From assembly GCF_012927185.1 (NCBI RefSeq), contig NZ_JABBGB010000001.1, positions 682,001 through 746,000 on the forward strand: DNA of 64,000 nt. The letters run 5' to 3'. Below are positions 53,084 through 62,167 of this stretch, in pieces. Both the position numbers and the translations under genes were made by a program. The first letter of the stretch is position 1. Every line of letters starts with the position of its first letter. The notes beneath the pieces are model-generated. The model was not told the origin of the DNA and did no database searches. It saw only the letters and a list, made by a program, of their open reading frames with translations. This stretch comes from Pseudoflavitalea sp. G-6-1-2. Lineage in GTDB: Bacteria > Bacteroidota > Bacteroidia > Chitinophagales > Chitinophagaceae.

Positions 53084-54583
53084 ATGAAAAAGTTTCTCTC
53101 CTTACTTACGCTTCTGAGCTGCATTGCCCAATATGGCATAGCGCAGAGCAGACAAAGCATTGAAAACGTACACACAGTCTATCTCCGAAGCACGGGACCC
53201 ATCAAATCACAGGAAGAAGTAAAAGGATATTACACCTTTTATCAATCAGATAAGGTTGACAAAAAAACCAACGAGTACACGCTTCAGATAATGGACGAAA
53301 ACCTCAACAAGGTGAAGGATGTAAAATTCCTCGATTCAAAAAAAGTTACTCTGGAAGAATCTGCATATGGCGGCAATAGCCTGGCATTCAAATTTCTTAA
53401 TGAGAACGAAAGCATGTATCAGGTAAAGGTTCTGGGCGTTGACGGAAAGGAAAAGTTTGTGTACACGCATATGGTAGACGATAACACGCTTGGCATGATA
53501 GGAGCTATAAAAAAATATACGCCAATGGAATTCACCAGGTTATTTGCGGTGGAAGACAAAGGCTTCGTTTCTATTTATCCGGTGTACAAAGGCACCAAAG
53601 CCAATACTGAAATAAAATTTTACAGCAGCAGGAACAAATCAGAGTGGATGCATCTCCCTTCTGATGTAAGAACTGGTGGAGCATCCTATCTGGGATGCAC
53701 TGATAAACTGGCCCTGTTTGTTGTAGCCAAATTAGCTGGCCGGGGCATGGAGAGCTGGCTGCTTGGGCTTAATATCGAGAATGGTGAGAAGGCATTTGAA
53801 ATCAGATCTGATCTGGACCAATATATGTTAGCACCCATGAATGTTGTGAAAGTAAAGGGCACTGATAACTTTCTGATAATGGGTGCATATTTCAATAAGA
53901 AAGATACAGATGCCGGAGCCAGAAATCTTGGCGTTGGCATGTGGCTCGTAGACGAAAAAGGAAAAATTATCAACACAAAATACAACTCATGGGAGACAGA
54001 GATCAGCAAAGTTCTGAATGTTGACGCCAAAGGAAAAGTGAATGATCTCGGCCATGTGTTTTTCCATGATATCGTTGAAACGGCTAACGGTGAATACTTT
54101 GCCATAGGAGAAGGATTTAAGCGAAAATCGATTGCATTTGGCAGTACAATGTCCAATATGGTTGTCACCAATATGCTGCTGTTGCGATTTGATCAGAAAT
54201 TCGATGTGAAAGCTGCCACCATTTACGAGAAGAACAGCAATACACTTGAAATGCCTTCAATTATTCTGATGCCTGCTTTGCAGGGAGGAATGGGAGGATC
54301 GATGTCTGCATTCTACGGTTTTGATTATGCTTTCACTCAAATGGATAAATCGCGCAATTCGTTCTCCATCGGCTATACAGATTATGTAAAAGTTGAGGGC
54401 TACAAAGGACTTACCTTCAACTCCATTTCTTACAACAATGGAAACATCACCACCGATAAGATCAATCTGAAAACAGAATCCGGCAATATGCGCATCTTCC
54501 CTGCCAAACCCGGTTCACTGATGATCATGGAATACTTTAAAAAAGATAAGAAGATCGATATGAGACTGGAGAAACTTAACTGA
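53084..54583 (+). CDS. Exported protein of unknown function
   Basis: 499 residues with a signal peptide (MKKFLSLLTLLSCIAQYGIA). The mature part is rich in predicted beta-strands with repeated patterns such as EYTLQIMDENLNKVKD and NTEIKFYSSRNKSEWMHLP, suggesting a beta-propeller-like fold. I recognise no catalytic motif. It begins 11 bases after the M48 protease gene and is followed by a terminator, so the two form an operon and may act together in the periplasm (inferred). Confidence 0.75.
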   Translation: MKKFLSLLTLLSCIAQYGIAQSRQSIENVHTVYLRSTGPIKSQEEVKGYYTFYQSDKVDKKTNEYTLQIMDENLNKVKDVKFLDSKKVTLEESAYGGNSLAFKFLNENESMYQVKVLGVDGKEKFVYTHMVDDNTLGMIGAIKKYTPMEFTRLFAVEDKGFVSIYPVYKGTKANTEIKFYSSRNKSEWMHLPSDVRTGGASYLGCTDKLALFVVAKLAGRGMESWLLGLNIENGEKAFEIRSDLDQYMLAPMNVVKVKGTDNFLIMGAYFNKKDTDAGARNLGVGMWLVDEKGKIINTKYNSWETEISKVLNVDAKGKVNDLGHVFFHDIVETANGEYFAIGEGFKRKSIAFGSTMSNMVVTNMLLLRFDQKFDVKAATIYEKNSNTLEMPSIILMPALQGGMGGSMSAFYGFDYAFTQMDKSRNSFSIGYTDYVKVEGYKGLTFNSISYNNGNITTDKINLKTESGNMRIFPAKPGSLMIMEYFKKDKKIDMRLEKLN

Positions 54584-54605
54584 TTTCTTCCTTCAGCAAT
54601 AAAGA

Positions 54606-54645
54606 AACGGGGTCCGCGCATAAAGCCGGACCCCGTTCTTGTTCT
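54606..54645 (+). terminator. Intrinsic terminator of the M48 operon
   Basis: AACGGGGTCCG (54606-54616) pairs with CGGACCCCGTT (54627-54637), followed by CTTGTT. Confidence 0.8.
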
Positions 54646-54661
54646 GTTGTGTATGATAAAA

Positions 54662-56461
54662 TTATAAAGCAAACCTGTTGTCTGCGATCAGTTTCGCAGC
54701 AATGCGTCTGCGTGCTTCTTTGCTGTCGAAAGGATCTGCTTTGGTGAAGCGTTTCAAACCGAGCAGCATCATGCGTTGCTCATCTCCGTCAGCGAATGCG
54801 TTGATGGCATCTTTACCGAATTTGTTGATGCGGTCAGCTGCGTCGTAGAGGTAAGTGTGAACGATATCGCTTTCGTATTGCAATGCGTTGCCGCCCTTGA
54901 GATCGGTGAGCTTCATCAGACGAAGCAATGCGCTTTCTGCATTGAATGTCTGGATGGCCATGTCTGCGATGTTCATCAGAATTTCCTGCTCGCTTTCGAT
55001 CTTCATCATCAGTTTCTGAACGGCAGCGCCTGCTGTCATCAGAATAGCTTTTTTGAAGTTCGCAATCAGCTTGCGCTCTTTTGCGAAAGGCGTTTCGTCG
55101 TCGTTGCCGAAATCGGGAATGCTCATCAGTTCTTTCTGTACGTTCATGGCAGGTCCCATCAGATCGAGCTTGCCTTTCATAGCGCGTTTCAGTACCATGT
55201 CTACAGTAAGGAGACGATTGATTTCGTTGGTTCCTTCGTAGATGCGGTTGATGCGGCTGTCGCGGTATGCTTTGGAAATTACGTATTCGTCGCTGAATCC
55301 GTTGCCACCGTGGATTTGCACACCTTCGTCCACAACAAAGTCCAGCATCTCACTCCCACTTACTTTCAGAATGGCGCATTCGATAGCATATTCTTCAGCT
55401 GCACCCAGCAATGCTTCGTTGAAAGGTTTGCCGGATTGCAGCAGTTCGTTTTCTTTATCATCGATCCATTTGGATGTGCGGTAGAGCGAGCTTTCGTTCA
55501 CCCACATATCGATGGCCATATCGGCCAGCTTGTGTTTGATGGCGCCGAAATTGGCGATGGCGGTTTTAAACTGCTCGCGTGTATTGGCATACTGAATGCT
55601 GGTAGTTGCTGCGCGTTTTGCGCCACCCAGCGCTGCTGCACAGAGTTTAAGACGACCGATATTCAGGATGTTGAACGCAATGATATGTCCTCTTCCAACT
55701 TCACCGAGCACATTCTCCACAGGCACTTTACAGTCCTGGAAGTAGAGCTGTACAGTGGAAGAACCTTTAATACCCATCTTGTGTTCTTCGGGGCCTTGTG
55801 TGAATCCTTCAAATCCGCGTTCTACAATAAAGCCGGTGAATTTGTCTCCATCGATCTTCGCAAACACGGTGTACACATCTGCGAAGCCACCATTGGTGAT
55901 CCAGCATTTCTGTCCGTTGAGGAGATAATGTTTTCCGTCTTCGCTGAGTTTGGCAGTGGTTTTTGCACCGAGTGCATCGGATCCGCTGTTGGGTTCAGTG
56001 AGTCCGTAAGCGCCTTTCCACTCGCCTGTGGCGAGTTTGGTGATGTATTTCTGTTTCTGTTCTTCAGTACCGAAATAGAGGATCGGCAATGTACCGATAC
56101 CCGTGTGTGCAGCTACAGCAACGGAGAAAGAGAAGCCGCCACCGAGCCCTTCGTTCACCAGTGTGCTGGTGATGAAATCTTTTCCGAGGCCACCATATTG
56201 TTCGGGGATGGAAGTTCCCAGCAGTCCCTGTTCACCGGCTTTTGCCACCAGTGATGGCATCAGCCCCTGTTCCAGTTTATCTATTCTGTCGAGAATGGGA
56301 ATCACTTCAGCATCCAGGAAAGAGATACACATATCCTTTACCATTTGCTGCTCTTCGTTAAAATCTTCCGGGATGAAGGTATCTGAAGGAGCGCTTTCTT
56401 TGATCAGCCATTCGCCGCCCTTGAGAACGGATTGCTGATTTGTTGCTGTTGCACTGCTCAT
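54662..56461 (-). CDS. Acyl-CoA dehydrogenase with C-terminal extension
   Basis: FAD enzyme of fatty-acid beta-oxidation. 599 residues: the usual three ACAD domains (about 30-420) with YGLTEPNSGSDALG (FAD/substrate), KCWITNGGFAD and catalytic Glu in RINRIYEGTNEINR, then a helical C-terminal domain of about 170 residues as in very-long-chain acyl-CoA dehydrogenase. Specificity for long chains is inferred from that domain. It lies 36 bases after a MarR gene and is probably controlled by it. Thiolase and hydratase genes often found with it in Bacteroidota are absent here. Confidence 0.93.
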   Translation of the reverse strand: MSSATATNQQSVLKGGEWLIKESAPSDTFIPEDFNEEQQMVKDMCISFLDAEVIPILDRIDKLEQGLMPSLVAKAGEQGLLGTSIPEQYGGLGKDFITSTLVNEGLGGGFSFSVAVAAHTGIGTLPILYFGTEEQKQKYITKLATGEWKGAYGLTEPNSGSDALGAKTTAKLSEDGKHYLLNGQKCWITNGGFADVYTVFAKIDGDKFTGFIVERGFEGFTQGPEEHKMGIKGSSTVQLYFQDCKVPVENVLGEVGRGHIIAFNILNIGRLKLCAAALGGAKRAATTSIQYANTREQFKTAIANFGAIKHKLADMAIDMWVNESSLYRTSKWIDDKENELLQSGKPFNEALLGAAEEYAIECAILKVSGSEMLDFVVDEGVQIHGGNGFSDEYVISKAYRDSRINRIYEGTNEINRLLTVDMVLKRAMKGKLDLMGPAMNVQKELMSIPDFGNDDETPFAKERKLIANFKKAILMTAGAAVQKLMMKIESEQEILMNIADMAIQTFNAESALLRLMKLTDLKGGNALQYESDIVHTYLYDAADRINKFGKDAINAFADGDEQRMMLLGLKRFTKADPFDSKEARRRIAAKLIADNRFAL

Positions 56462-56497
56462 ATGGACAATTTTATAAGTGAATGTTATGATGAAAGT

Positions 56498-56938
56498 CTA
56501 TTTCAAATTATCGTACACGATCTGCAATACTTCTTTACACACTTCGATGCGATCTGCCGGAACACCTTCGAGTGCTTCGTTGAGGGTGAGCTCTGCAAGG
56601 TTCATGGTTTCTTCCTGTAATTTCTGTGCCTGTCTGGTGAGGTATACCATGTTCATGCGACGGTCGGATGAGGAGGGTACGCGTTTTACCAGCTGCAGTT
56701 TTTCGAGATTGTCCACCAGGCGCGTGATGCTTGGTTTGTCGCGGAAGGTAGCATTGCATAATTCCTGCTGACTGATTCCATCCTGCTTCCACAAATGATA
56801 CAATACGCTCCATTGTTCGATGGTAATGTTCAATCCTGCGGCATTGAATCGCTTCTGCAAACTTCTTGCGATTGCAGTGCTGGCTTTACCTGTGATAAAG
56901 CTGTACAGTTCTCCTCTCTTAAAATGGTTGTTTGGCAT
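56498..56938 (-). CDS. MarR-family regulator of the acyl-CoA dehydrogenase gene
   Basis: 146 residues with a winged helix-turn-helix: QDGISQQELCNATFRDKPSITRL is the recognition region and SSSDRRMNMVYLT the wing. Helical ends form the dimer interface. The start at ATG 56936-56938 (MPNNHFKRGEL) is chosen because the earlier in-frame ATG at 56962 overlaps the promoter and operator. A 20-base perfect palindrome abuts the start codon. MarR proteins next to beta-oxidation genes usually respond to acyl-CoA; that is inference here. Confidence 0.92.
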   Translation of the reverse strand: MPNNHFKRGELYSFITGKASTAIARSLQKRFNAAGLNITIEQWSVLYHLWKQDGISQQELCNATFRDKPSITRLVDNLEKLQLVKRVPSSSDRRMNMVYLTRQAQKLQEETMNLAELTLNEALEGVPADRIEVCKEVLQIVYDNLK

Positions 56939-56990
56939 ATAGTTGTTTATACAACTATCCAAACTTAGCCTATTTCGTTGGGATTGTCAA
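56939..56990 (-). promoter_or_regulatory. marR promoter and palindromic operator
   Basis: On the minus strand: -33 TTG (56988-56990), 20-base spacer, -7 TAAGTTTG (56960-56967). The perfect palindrome ATAGTTGT-TTAT-ACAACTAT fills 56939-56958, covering the predicted transcription start and ending at the ATG. Confidence 0.8.
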
Positions 56991-57148
56991 GTTTTTGATG
57001 ATAATTTTTTGCAAGCAAATACATGGTTACCCTAATACGCTGAAACTATGTACAGTACTGGATTTTTCGTAATTTCAGTGCAGTTTCCTTCCTTTGATTT
57101 ACCGCAGTTTTGAAGTGCCCGACCATTACCCCCTAAACTCCATTCAAC

Positions 57149-58396
57149 ATGAAGCGGTTGCATCTTATTTGCCTCCTGCTGGCAGTCTGCTGTCAGGAAA
57201 TCACTGCCCAATACCGGGTTGCTGTAATTGGTTCTTCCACAGCCGGAGGTACAGGAGCCTGGCCACTGGATAGTGCCTGGGTTCGCAGGTTCAATTATCA
57301 TTACAAACATCAGTTGGGAATTGTAGACAGCACCTACACGCTGGCAGTGGGAGGATATCCCGTGTACAAGGGAATGCCCGGCAGTTATGTTCCTCCGCCG
57401 GACCGGGATGGTCCTGACCACAATAACAATGTTACCAAAGCCAATGCAGTGCTGGCCAGTTTGCCGGTTCCGGCGAATGCCATTGTGTTTGTGAATTATC
57501 CTTCCAATAAATATGAGCAGTACAGCATTGCAGAAATCATGTTCTGTCTGCAGACTATTTATGATTCGGTGCTGAAAGCGGGGCATCGCTGTTATATCAT
57601 CACCACACAACCCAGAACGGGTGGACCATTCGACGATCCGGCAGTAAAGCGAAAGCTTGCTGTGATCAAGGATAGCACCATTCAGCGATTCGGCGTTGCC
57701 AACACCATCAACTTTTATGATGGATTGTACAATCCGGCCGACAGTTCCATACTTGCTAAGTACAACTCAGGAGATGGCATCCATTACAACAATGCAGGGC
57801 ATCGGGAATTGTTTGAACGTGTGCTGGCCAAAAATGTTTTTGCCACTCCCCTGCCGGTGAAACTTACGAAGTTCATCGGCAATTATTCAAATGCGTCGAT
57901 TGCTTTGCAATGGACGGCAGAATGCACAGACCCCAATACCAGCTTCACTTTGCAGCGAAGCACAGATGGACGCAATTTTGAAAACATCACAGTGTTGAAA
58001 GCAAAAGGGCTTCGCAGCAGCCTCTATGAATTTACAGACAGGCAGCCTTCGCCGGGAAAGAATTTCTACCGCCTGCGAATCAGTGAAACAGCATCGCTTG
58101 TGATGAGCAATGTGATACTGGTAAAAAATCCGCAGGAAGGATTGCAGGTGAAAGGGCTTTATCCCAACCCTGTCAATCAGCCTGATCTGGAAGCAGAGCT
58201 GCTATCGGCACAAACCTACAGCGGCATTGTAACCGTATTGAATACAGCAGGCATGAGCTTTTACCGAAAGGAAACCAATTTTGAAAAAGGGCTTAACAAA
58301 CTGATCGTCCCGGTGCAATTTCTGCCGCATGGTCAGTTTATACTGTGCATCCGGTATGGCGACGGCAATTCCATTCTGCGAACCTTCAGCAAGTAG
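57149..58396 (+). CDS. Secreted SGNH hydrolase with type IX secretion tail
   Basis: 415 residues. Signal peptide (RLHLICLLLAVCCQEITA), then an SGNH/GDSL hydrolase domain (about 22-225): block I AVIGSSTAGG with the nucleophile Ser, block III NYPSN and block V DGIHYNNAGH with the Asp-His pair. A fibronectin-like linker (VKLTKFIGNYSNASIALQW) follows, then a T9SS type A sorting domain (YPNPV at about 338; C-terminal VPVQFLPHGQFIL). Likely exported through the type IX system and acting on an acetylated or acylated polysaccharide; the substrate is not determinable. Confidence 0.88.
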   Translation: MKRLHLICLLLAVCCQEITAQYRVAVIGSSTAGGTGAWPLDSAWVRRFNYHYKHQLGIVDSTYTLAVGGYPVYKGMPGSYVPPPDRDGPDHNNNVTKANAVLASLPVPANAIVFVNYPSNKYEQYSIAEIMFCLQTIYDSVLKAGHRCYIITTQPRTGGPFDDPAVKRKLAVIKDSTIQRFGVANTINFYDGLYNPADSSILAKYNSGDGIHYNNAGHRELFERVLAKNVFATPLPVKLTKFIGNYSNASIALQWTAECTDPNTSFTLQRSTDGRNFENITVLKAKGLRSSLYEFTDRQPSPGKNFYRLRISETASLVMSNVILVKNPQEGLQVKGLYPNPVNQPDLEAELLSAQTYSGIVTVLNTAGMSFYRKETNFEKGLNKLIVPVQFLPHGQFILCIRYGDGNSILRTFSK

Positions 58397-58409
58397 TTGG
58401 AAAAGGTTG

Positions 58410-58417
58410 TAGATTTG
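58410..58417 (+). promoter_or_regulatory. -7 promoter element of the alpha/beta hydrolase gene (TAGATTTG)
   Basis: TAGATTTGGC ends nine bases before ATG 58427. It supports that ATG as start rather than the TTG at 58397 that abuts the previous stop. Confidence 0.45.
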
Positions 58418-58426
58418 GCACCATTG

Positions 58427-59245
58427 ATGCAGTCGGCAATTCTGCAATATAAACAATCGTCTGTACATTACCGGTATGGAGGTAAGGGCAGCAAACTGCT
58501 CTGCTGCCTGCATGGCTATGGGGAGAACGCTGCCAGCTTCGATTTCCTGAACAGTTATCTCGGAGAGGAGTATTCTATCATCGCTATCGATCTGCCCTAT
58601 CATGGAGCTACCCAATGGAAAGAAGGGATGCAGTTTGGGGTGGAAGATCTCACCGCTATTGTTCGGGCAGTGTTTGCAGACAAGGGCCATGCTCCCGATC
58701 AACGATTCGCACTGATGGGATTCAGCATGGGAGGAAGAGCAGCGCTCTGCCTTATACAGTCCATCCCCCAACAAATAGAACGCTTGCTGCTGCTGGCTCC
58801 GGACGGACTGAAAGTAAACGGCTGGTACTGGCTGGCAACGCAGACTTTTATCGGCAACCGGTTGTTTCGTTTTACGATGTACTATCCCGGCTGGTTTTTC
58901 TCGCTGCTCAATATTGGTCACAAATTAGGACTGATCAATCTCAGCGTGTACAAATTCACCCGCCACTATATTCACGATGCACGCATTCGCCATGAATTGT
59001 ATAATCGCTGGACCTGCATGCGCCGCATATCGCCCAAACTCCATCGCATCAAACAAAACGTTCAGCAGTTTCAAATACCGGTAAGGTTGCTGTACGGACA
59101 GTACGACCGCATTATTCTGCCGCAACCCGGCGAGCGGTTCCGGAAAGGAATAGAACAGTGGTGCACCATCACGATGTTGCCTGCAGGGCATCAGGTGTTG
59201 CAGGAAAAATACATGCCCGATATTGCATACTCACTCCGGCATTAG
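58427..59245 (+). CDS. Alpha/beta hydrolase
   Basis: 272 residues without signal peptide. Seen: oxyanion region CLHGYGENAASF, nucleophile elbow GFSMGGRAAL, acid in YGQYDRIILP and His in PAGHQVL. A cap segment with several aromatics (WYWLATQTFIGNRLFRFTMYY) lies between, suggesting a hydrophobic substrate. No specific enzyme can be named. ATG 58427 preferred because of the promoter motif; TTG 58397 would add ten residues. Confidence 0.85.
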   Translation: MQSAILQYKQSSVHYRYGGKGSKLLCCLHGYGENAASFDFLNSYLGEEYSIIAIDLPYHGATQWKEGMQFGVEDLTAIVRAVFADKGHAPDQRFALMGFSMGGRAALCLIQSIPQQIERLLLLAPDGLKVNGWYWLATQTFIGNRLFRFTMYYPGWFFSLLNIGHKLGLINLSVYKFTRHYIHDARIRHELYNRWTCMRRISPKLHRIKQNVQQFQIPVRLLYGQYDRIILPQPGERFRKGIEQWCTITMLPAGHQVLQEKYMPDIAYSLRH

Positions 59246-59298
59246 TTGCCATTGCATTGATACAATCGTATATTTATCGCATCAAGATCATTCTGCCG

Positions 59299-60447
59299 AT
59301 GCCATTTTTCTTGCTGATATTCTTTTTGTTGTTAGTGGGCTATGCCGTACTGATCGGGTATTATCACAATGCCTGGAACAAACTGCCGCTGTATACGGCT
59401 CCGGAAACTACACCGGCAACTGCAATAACAGTGATCGTTCCTGCACGCAATGAAGAACAGCACCTGCCTGCATTGCTGCAGTCTTTGCGGCAGCAGCAAT
59501 ACCCCGCGCATTTGCTGGAGGTGATTGTGATCGACGATCATTCTACAGACAGCACACTCCGCATTTTGCAGGAGGCAGCTATAACCTGGCCGCAACTGAA
59601 AGTGATTGAGCTGGCAAAAGTTCCGTTGCCCGAAAATGCCTCATCGGCATTCAAGAAAAGAGCCATTCAGGCAGGCATCGACCAGGCGGGTGGAAAGCTG
59701 ATTGTGACCACAGATGCAGATTGCATCTTCTATCCGCGCTGGCTGCATACGCTGGCATCCTTTTACGAAAGCAACGGCGCGAAATTCATAGCAGCTCCTG
59801 TGCTGATAAAAGCAAAACACCGGTTGCTGGATATTTTTCAGACCATCGATTTCCTCACTTTGCAGGGCATTACGGGAGCAGCAGTTTTCAAAAGAATTCA
59901 TTCCATGTGCAATGGCGCCAATCTTGCTTATGAGAAAGCTGCATTTGAAGAGGTACGCGGGTTCGAGCAGATCGATCATCTTCCTTCGGGCGATGATATG
60001 TTTCTGATGCATAAGATCTATCAGAAATATCCTGATAAAGTTTTCTATTGCAAAAGCCCCGAAGCAATTGTGGAAACTGCACCGGCTCCCAGCTGGAAGG
60101 CATTCTTTCATCAGCGCATTCGCTGGGCAAGCAAGGCAGACAGTTACAACGATAAACGGATCTTCTGGGCATTGCTGCTGGTGTACTGTTCCAATGTGGG
60201 TTTTCTGATACTGTTTATACTGGGCTTCTGGAAGCCATTGTCGTTCTTCTTCCTCCTTATTTTATTGCTTGCAAAAGTGTTGATAGAATTTCCGTTTGTA
60301 AATGCAGTGGCCATCTTCTTCCGGCAGCAACGCTGGATGCGATATTTTCTTGTACTGCAGCCGCTGCATATAGTGTACACCATCATTGCAGGATGGCTGG
60401 GCAAGTTCGGACGATACGAATGGAAAGGCAGAACAGTGAGCAAATAA
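59299..60447 (+). CDS. Membrane family 2 glycosyltransferase
   Basis: 382 residues: an N-terminal membrane segment (FFLLIFFLLLVGYAVLIGYY), a cytoplasmic GT-A domain with VIVPARNEEQHL, VIDDHSTDST, TTDADC and QRIRWASK (the QxxRW motif of processive enzymes), then two or three C-terminal membrane segments. It resembles polysaccharide or glycolipid synthases of the cellulose-synthase clan. ATG 59299 starts at the first membrane segment; sequence upstream in the same frame overlaps the hydrolase gene. Product unknown. Confidence 0.88.
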   Translation: MPFFLLIFFLLLVGYAVLIGYYHNAWNKLPLYTAPETTPATAITVIVPARNEEQHLPALLQSLRQQQYPAHLLEVIVIDDHSTDSTLRILQEAAITWPQLKVIELAKVPLPENASSAFKKRAIQAGIDQAGGKLIVTTDADCIFYPRWLHTLASFYESNGAKFIAAPVLIKAKHRLLDIFQTIDFLTLQGITGAAVFKRIHSMCNGANLAYEKAAFEEVRGFEQIDHLPSGDDMFLMHKIYQKYPDKVFYCKSPEAIVETAPAPSWKAFFHQRIRWASKADSYNDKRIFWALLLVYCSNVGFLILFILGFWKPLSFFFLLILLLAKVLIEFPFVNAVAIFFRQQRWMRYFLVLQPLHIVYTIIAGWLGKFGRYEWKGRTVSK

Positions 60448-60477
60448 TCATTTCGCATAAAATTGTAATTTCCACCA

Positions 60478-61548
60478 ATGGCCGACGCAGCTTCCCGAAA
60501 TATCTGGCGCAGATTAAGAAAGAACAAAGGCGCATTGTTCGGCATTGTTGTGATTCTACTGAGCCTGCTCACCGCGTTGTTTGCCTATTTCATTGCACCC
60601 GACGGATCGCCCAATGCCAACCGCATGATAGTGGAAATCGGCGGACAAAAGCCCGGATTCACACAGCAGTTTCTGCAAATACCCAAAGATCCTTTGCCAC
60701 CGAAAGCATCGTTCTTTCAACGATTGATGTACGGGCAGGAAGATCAATATCATTACATCCCTATCAGTTCCTATACAACTACCAGCGACAGTTTGATCAT
60801 ACAGCAATACATCGATGAAGGTGTTACCGAACGCGTGGCTTACTCTCTGAAAGCAACTGACTGGAAAATAAGCACCATAAAATTCAGGCTGGGAACAGAC
60901 AAATACGGAAGGGATATTCTCAGTCGCTTGATCGTTGGAGTTCGGGTATCCCTTAGCGTTGGATTGATAACAGTACTGATCTCTCTGAGCATTGGTGTAC
61001 TGCTGGGATCACTCGCAGGGTATTTCAGAGCAAAAACGGATGATGCCATCATGTGGTTCATCAATGTGATCTGGAGCATCCCAACGCTGCTGCTTGTATT
61101 TGCCATTACATTGATGCTGGGCAAAGGTTTCTGGCAGGTATTCATTGCAATCGGACTTACGATGTGGGTGAATGTGGCGCGCATCATTCGTGGACAGGTA
61201 ATGAGCGTAAGAGAGATGGAGTATGTAGAAGCCGCGCGTGCGTTGGGTTATACGCATACGCGGATACTGTTCAGGCATGTATTGCCCAATGTGATGGGGC
61301 CGGTAACCGTGGTGGCTGCGTCGAATTTCGCATCGGCAATTGTAATTGAAGCCGGACTCAGTTTTCTCGGCGTGGGTGTTCAACCTCCGCAGCCGAGCTG
61401 GGGGCTGATGATCAAAGAGAACTACAATTTCATTATCACCAATAATCCGATGCTGGCACTGGCGCCCGGCTTTGCTATCATGTTGCTGGTACTGGCTTTC
61501 AATCTGCTTGGGAATGGATTGCGGGATGCAATGGAAGTGCGCGGATAA
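60478..61548 (+). CDS. ABC transporter permease, DppC/OppC type
   Basis: Inner-membrane subunit of a peptide or nickel importer. 356 residues: an OppC_N segment with the first membrane helix, a periplasmic insert of about 85 residues larger than usual (about 45-130), then five membrane segments with the EAA loop EAARALGYTHTRILFRHVLPN. Normally paired with a DppB-type permease, two ATPases and a binding protein; none is adjacent. Orphan dppC genes are seen in some Bacteroidota, with the rest elsewhere. Confidence 0.9.
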   Translation: MADAASRNIWRRLRKNKGALFGIVVILLSLLTALFAYFIAPDGSPNANRMIVEIGGQKPGFTQQFLQIPKDPLPPKASFFQRLMYGQEDQYHYIPISSYTTTSDSLIIQQYIDEGVTERVAYSLKATDWKISTIKFRLGTDKYGRDILSRLIVGVRVSLSVGLITVLISLSIGVLLGSLAGYFRAKTDDAIMWFINVIWSIPTLLLVFAITLMLGKGFWQVFIAIGLTMWVNVARIIRGQVMSVREMEYVEAARALGYTHTRILFRHVLPNVMGPVTVVAASNFASAIVIEAGLSFLGVGVQPPQPSWGLMIKENYNFIITNNPMLALAPGFAIMLLVLAFNLLGNGLRDAMEVRG

Positions 61549-61573
61549 TATCAACCCATTTTCAATCAAGTGC

Positions 61574-61602
61574 AAAAAAGAACGCCAGCGCTGAGGCTGG
61601 CG
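61574..61602 (-). terminator. Intrinsic terminator of the small exported protein gene
   Basis: CGCCAGC (61583-61589) pairs with GCTGGCG (61596-61602) around GCTGAG. The A-run at 61574-61579 gives a U-run on the minus strand. Confidence 0.75.
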
Positions 61603-61674
61603 TAAATATGTATGCAGTATCGGAATGAGCCTCGCAAACGCTTGTCTGATGGCCACTCCGGAGAACTTATCTTT

Positions 61675-62085
61675 CTATTTTCTTGAATACCTCAACGTGC
61701 CCGTCCAAGTATTCTCAGCACAGCTATTGGAAACAACAGATACCTGCACCACCACCGATGTTGCAACCGGGGTTCCGGTAATGGTGATATTGTTTATACC
61801 CGCTGTGGCAGCAAAAGCTTTGTCCAACACTACCTGATTATTTACTTCGTTTTTAGCAAGCACATTTATTTTGGCGCCGGTTGCCGGAAATCCGTTGGTG
61901 ATATTCACATTGATCAGAAAATCTCCGCCCACCTGTGGTGGAGTTACAGAGCCATTGGCAGGTGTGGTAGTTACCTGCAATTGTGTTTCAGAGCAAGGTC
62001 CATCATCGCCTTTGTCTTTGCTGCTGCATTGCGCAAATGCGGTAATGGTGAGTAATCCAACAATGGCAATAAACAGTTTTTTCAT
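61675..62085 (-). CDS. Small exported protein with Ig-like fold
   Basis: 136 residues. The signal sequence (KKLFIAIVGLLTITAFAQC) may end in a lipoprotein cysteine, though Gln before Cys is not ideal. The mature part looks like one beta-sandwich (VTTTPANGSVTPPQVGGDFLIN onward) with two further cysteines. Function unknown. It has its own terminator and no operon partner. Confidence 0.7.
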   Translation of the reverse strand: MKKLFIAIVGLLTITAFAQCSSKDKGDDGPCSETQLQVTTTPANGSVTPPQVGGDFLINVNITNGFPATGAKINVLAKNEVNNQVVLDKAFAATAGINNITITGTPVATSVVVQVSVVSNSCAENTWTGTLRYSRK

Positions 62086-62167
62086 ATCAGAAGATTAGGT
62101 TTTTCAATAACGGTCAGGCAACTAAAATAATATTTATTACAACGCCTTAAAACAAATATTTATGATC

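Noticed and set aside
54776-56254. 492-codon open frame antisense to the acyl-CoA dehydrogenase gene
   Set aside because: Cysteine/phenylalanine/histidine-rich translation typical of an antisense shadow; the opposite strand encodes a clear enzyme.
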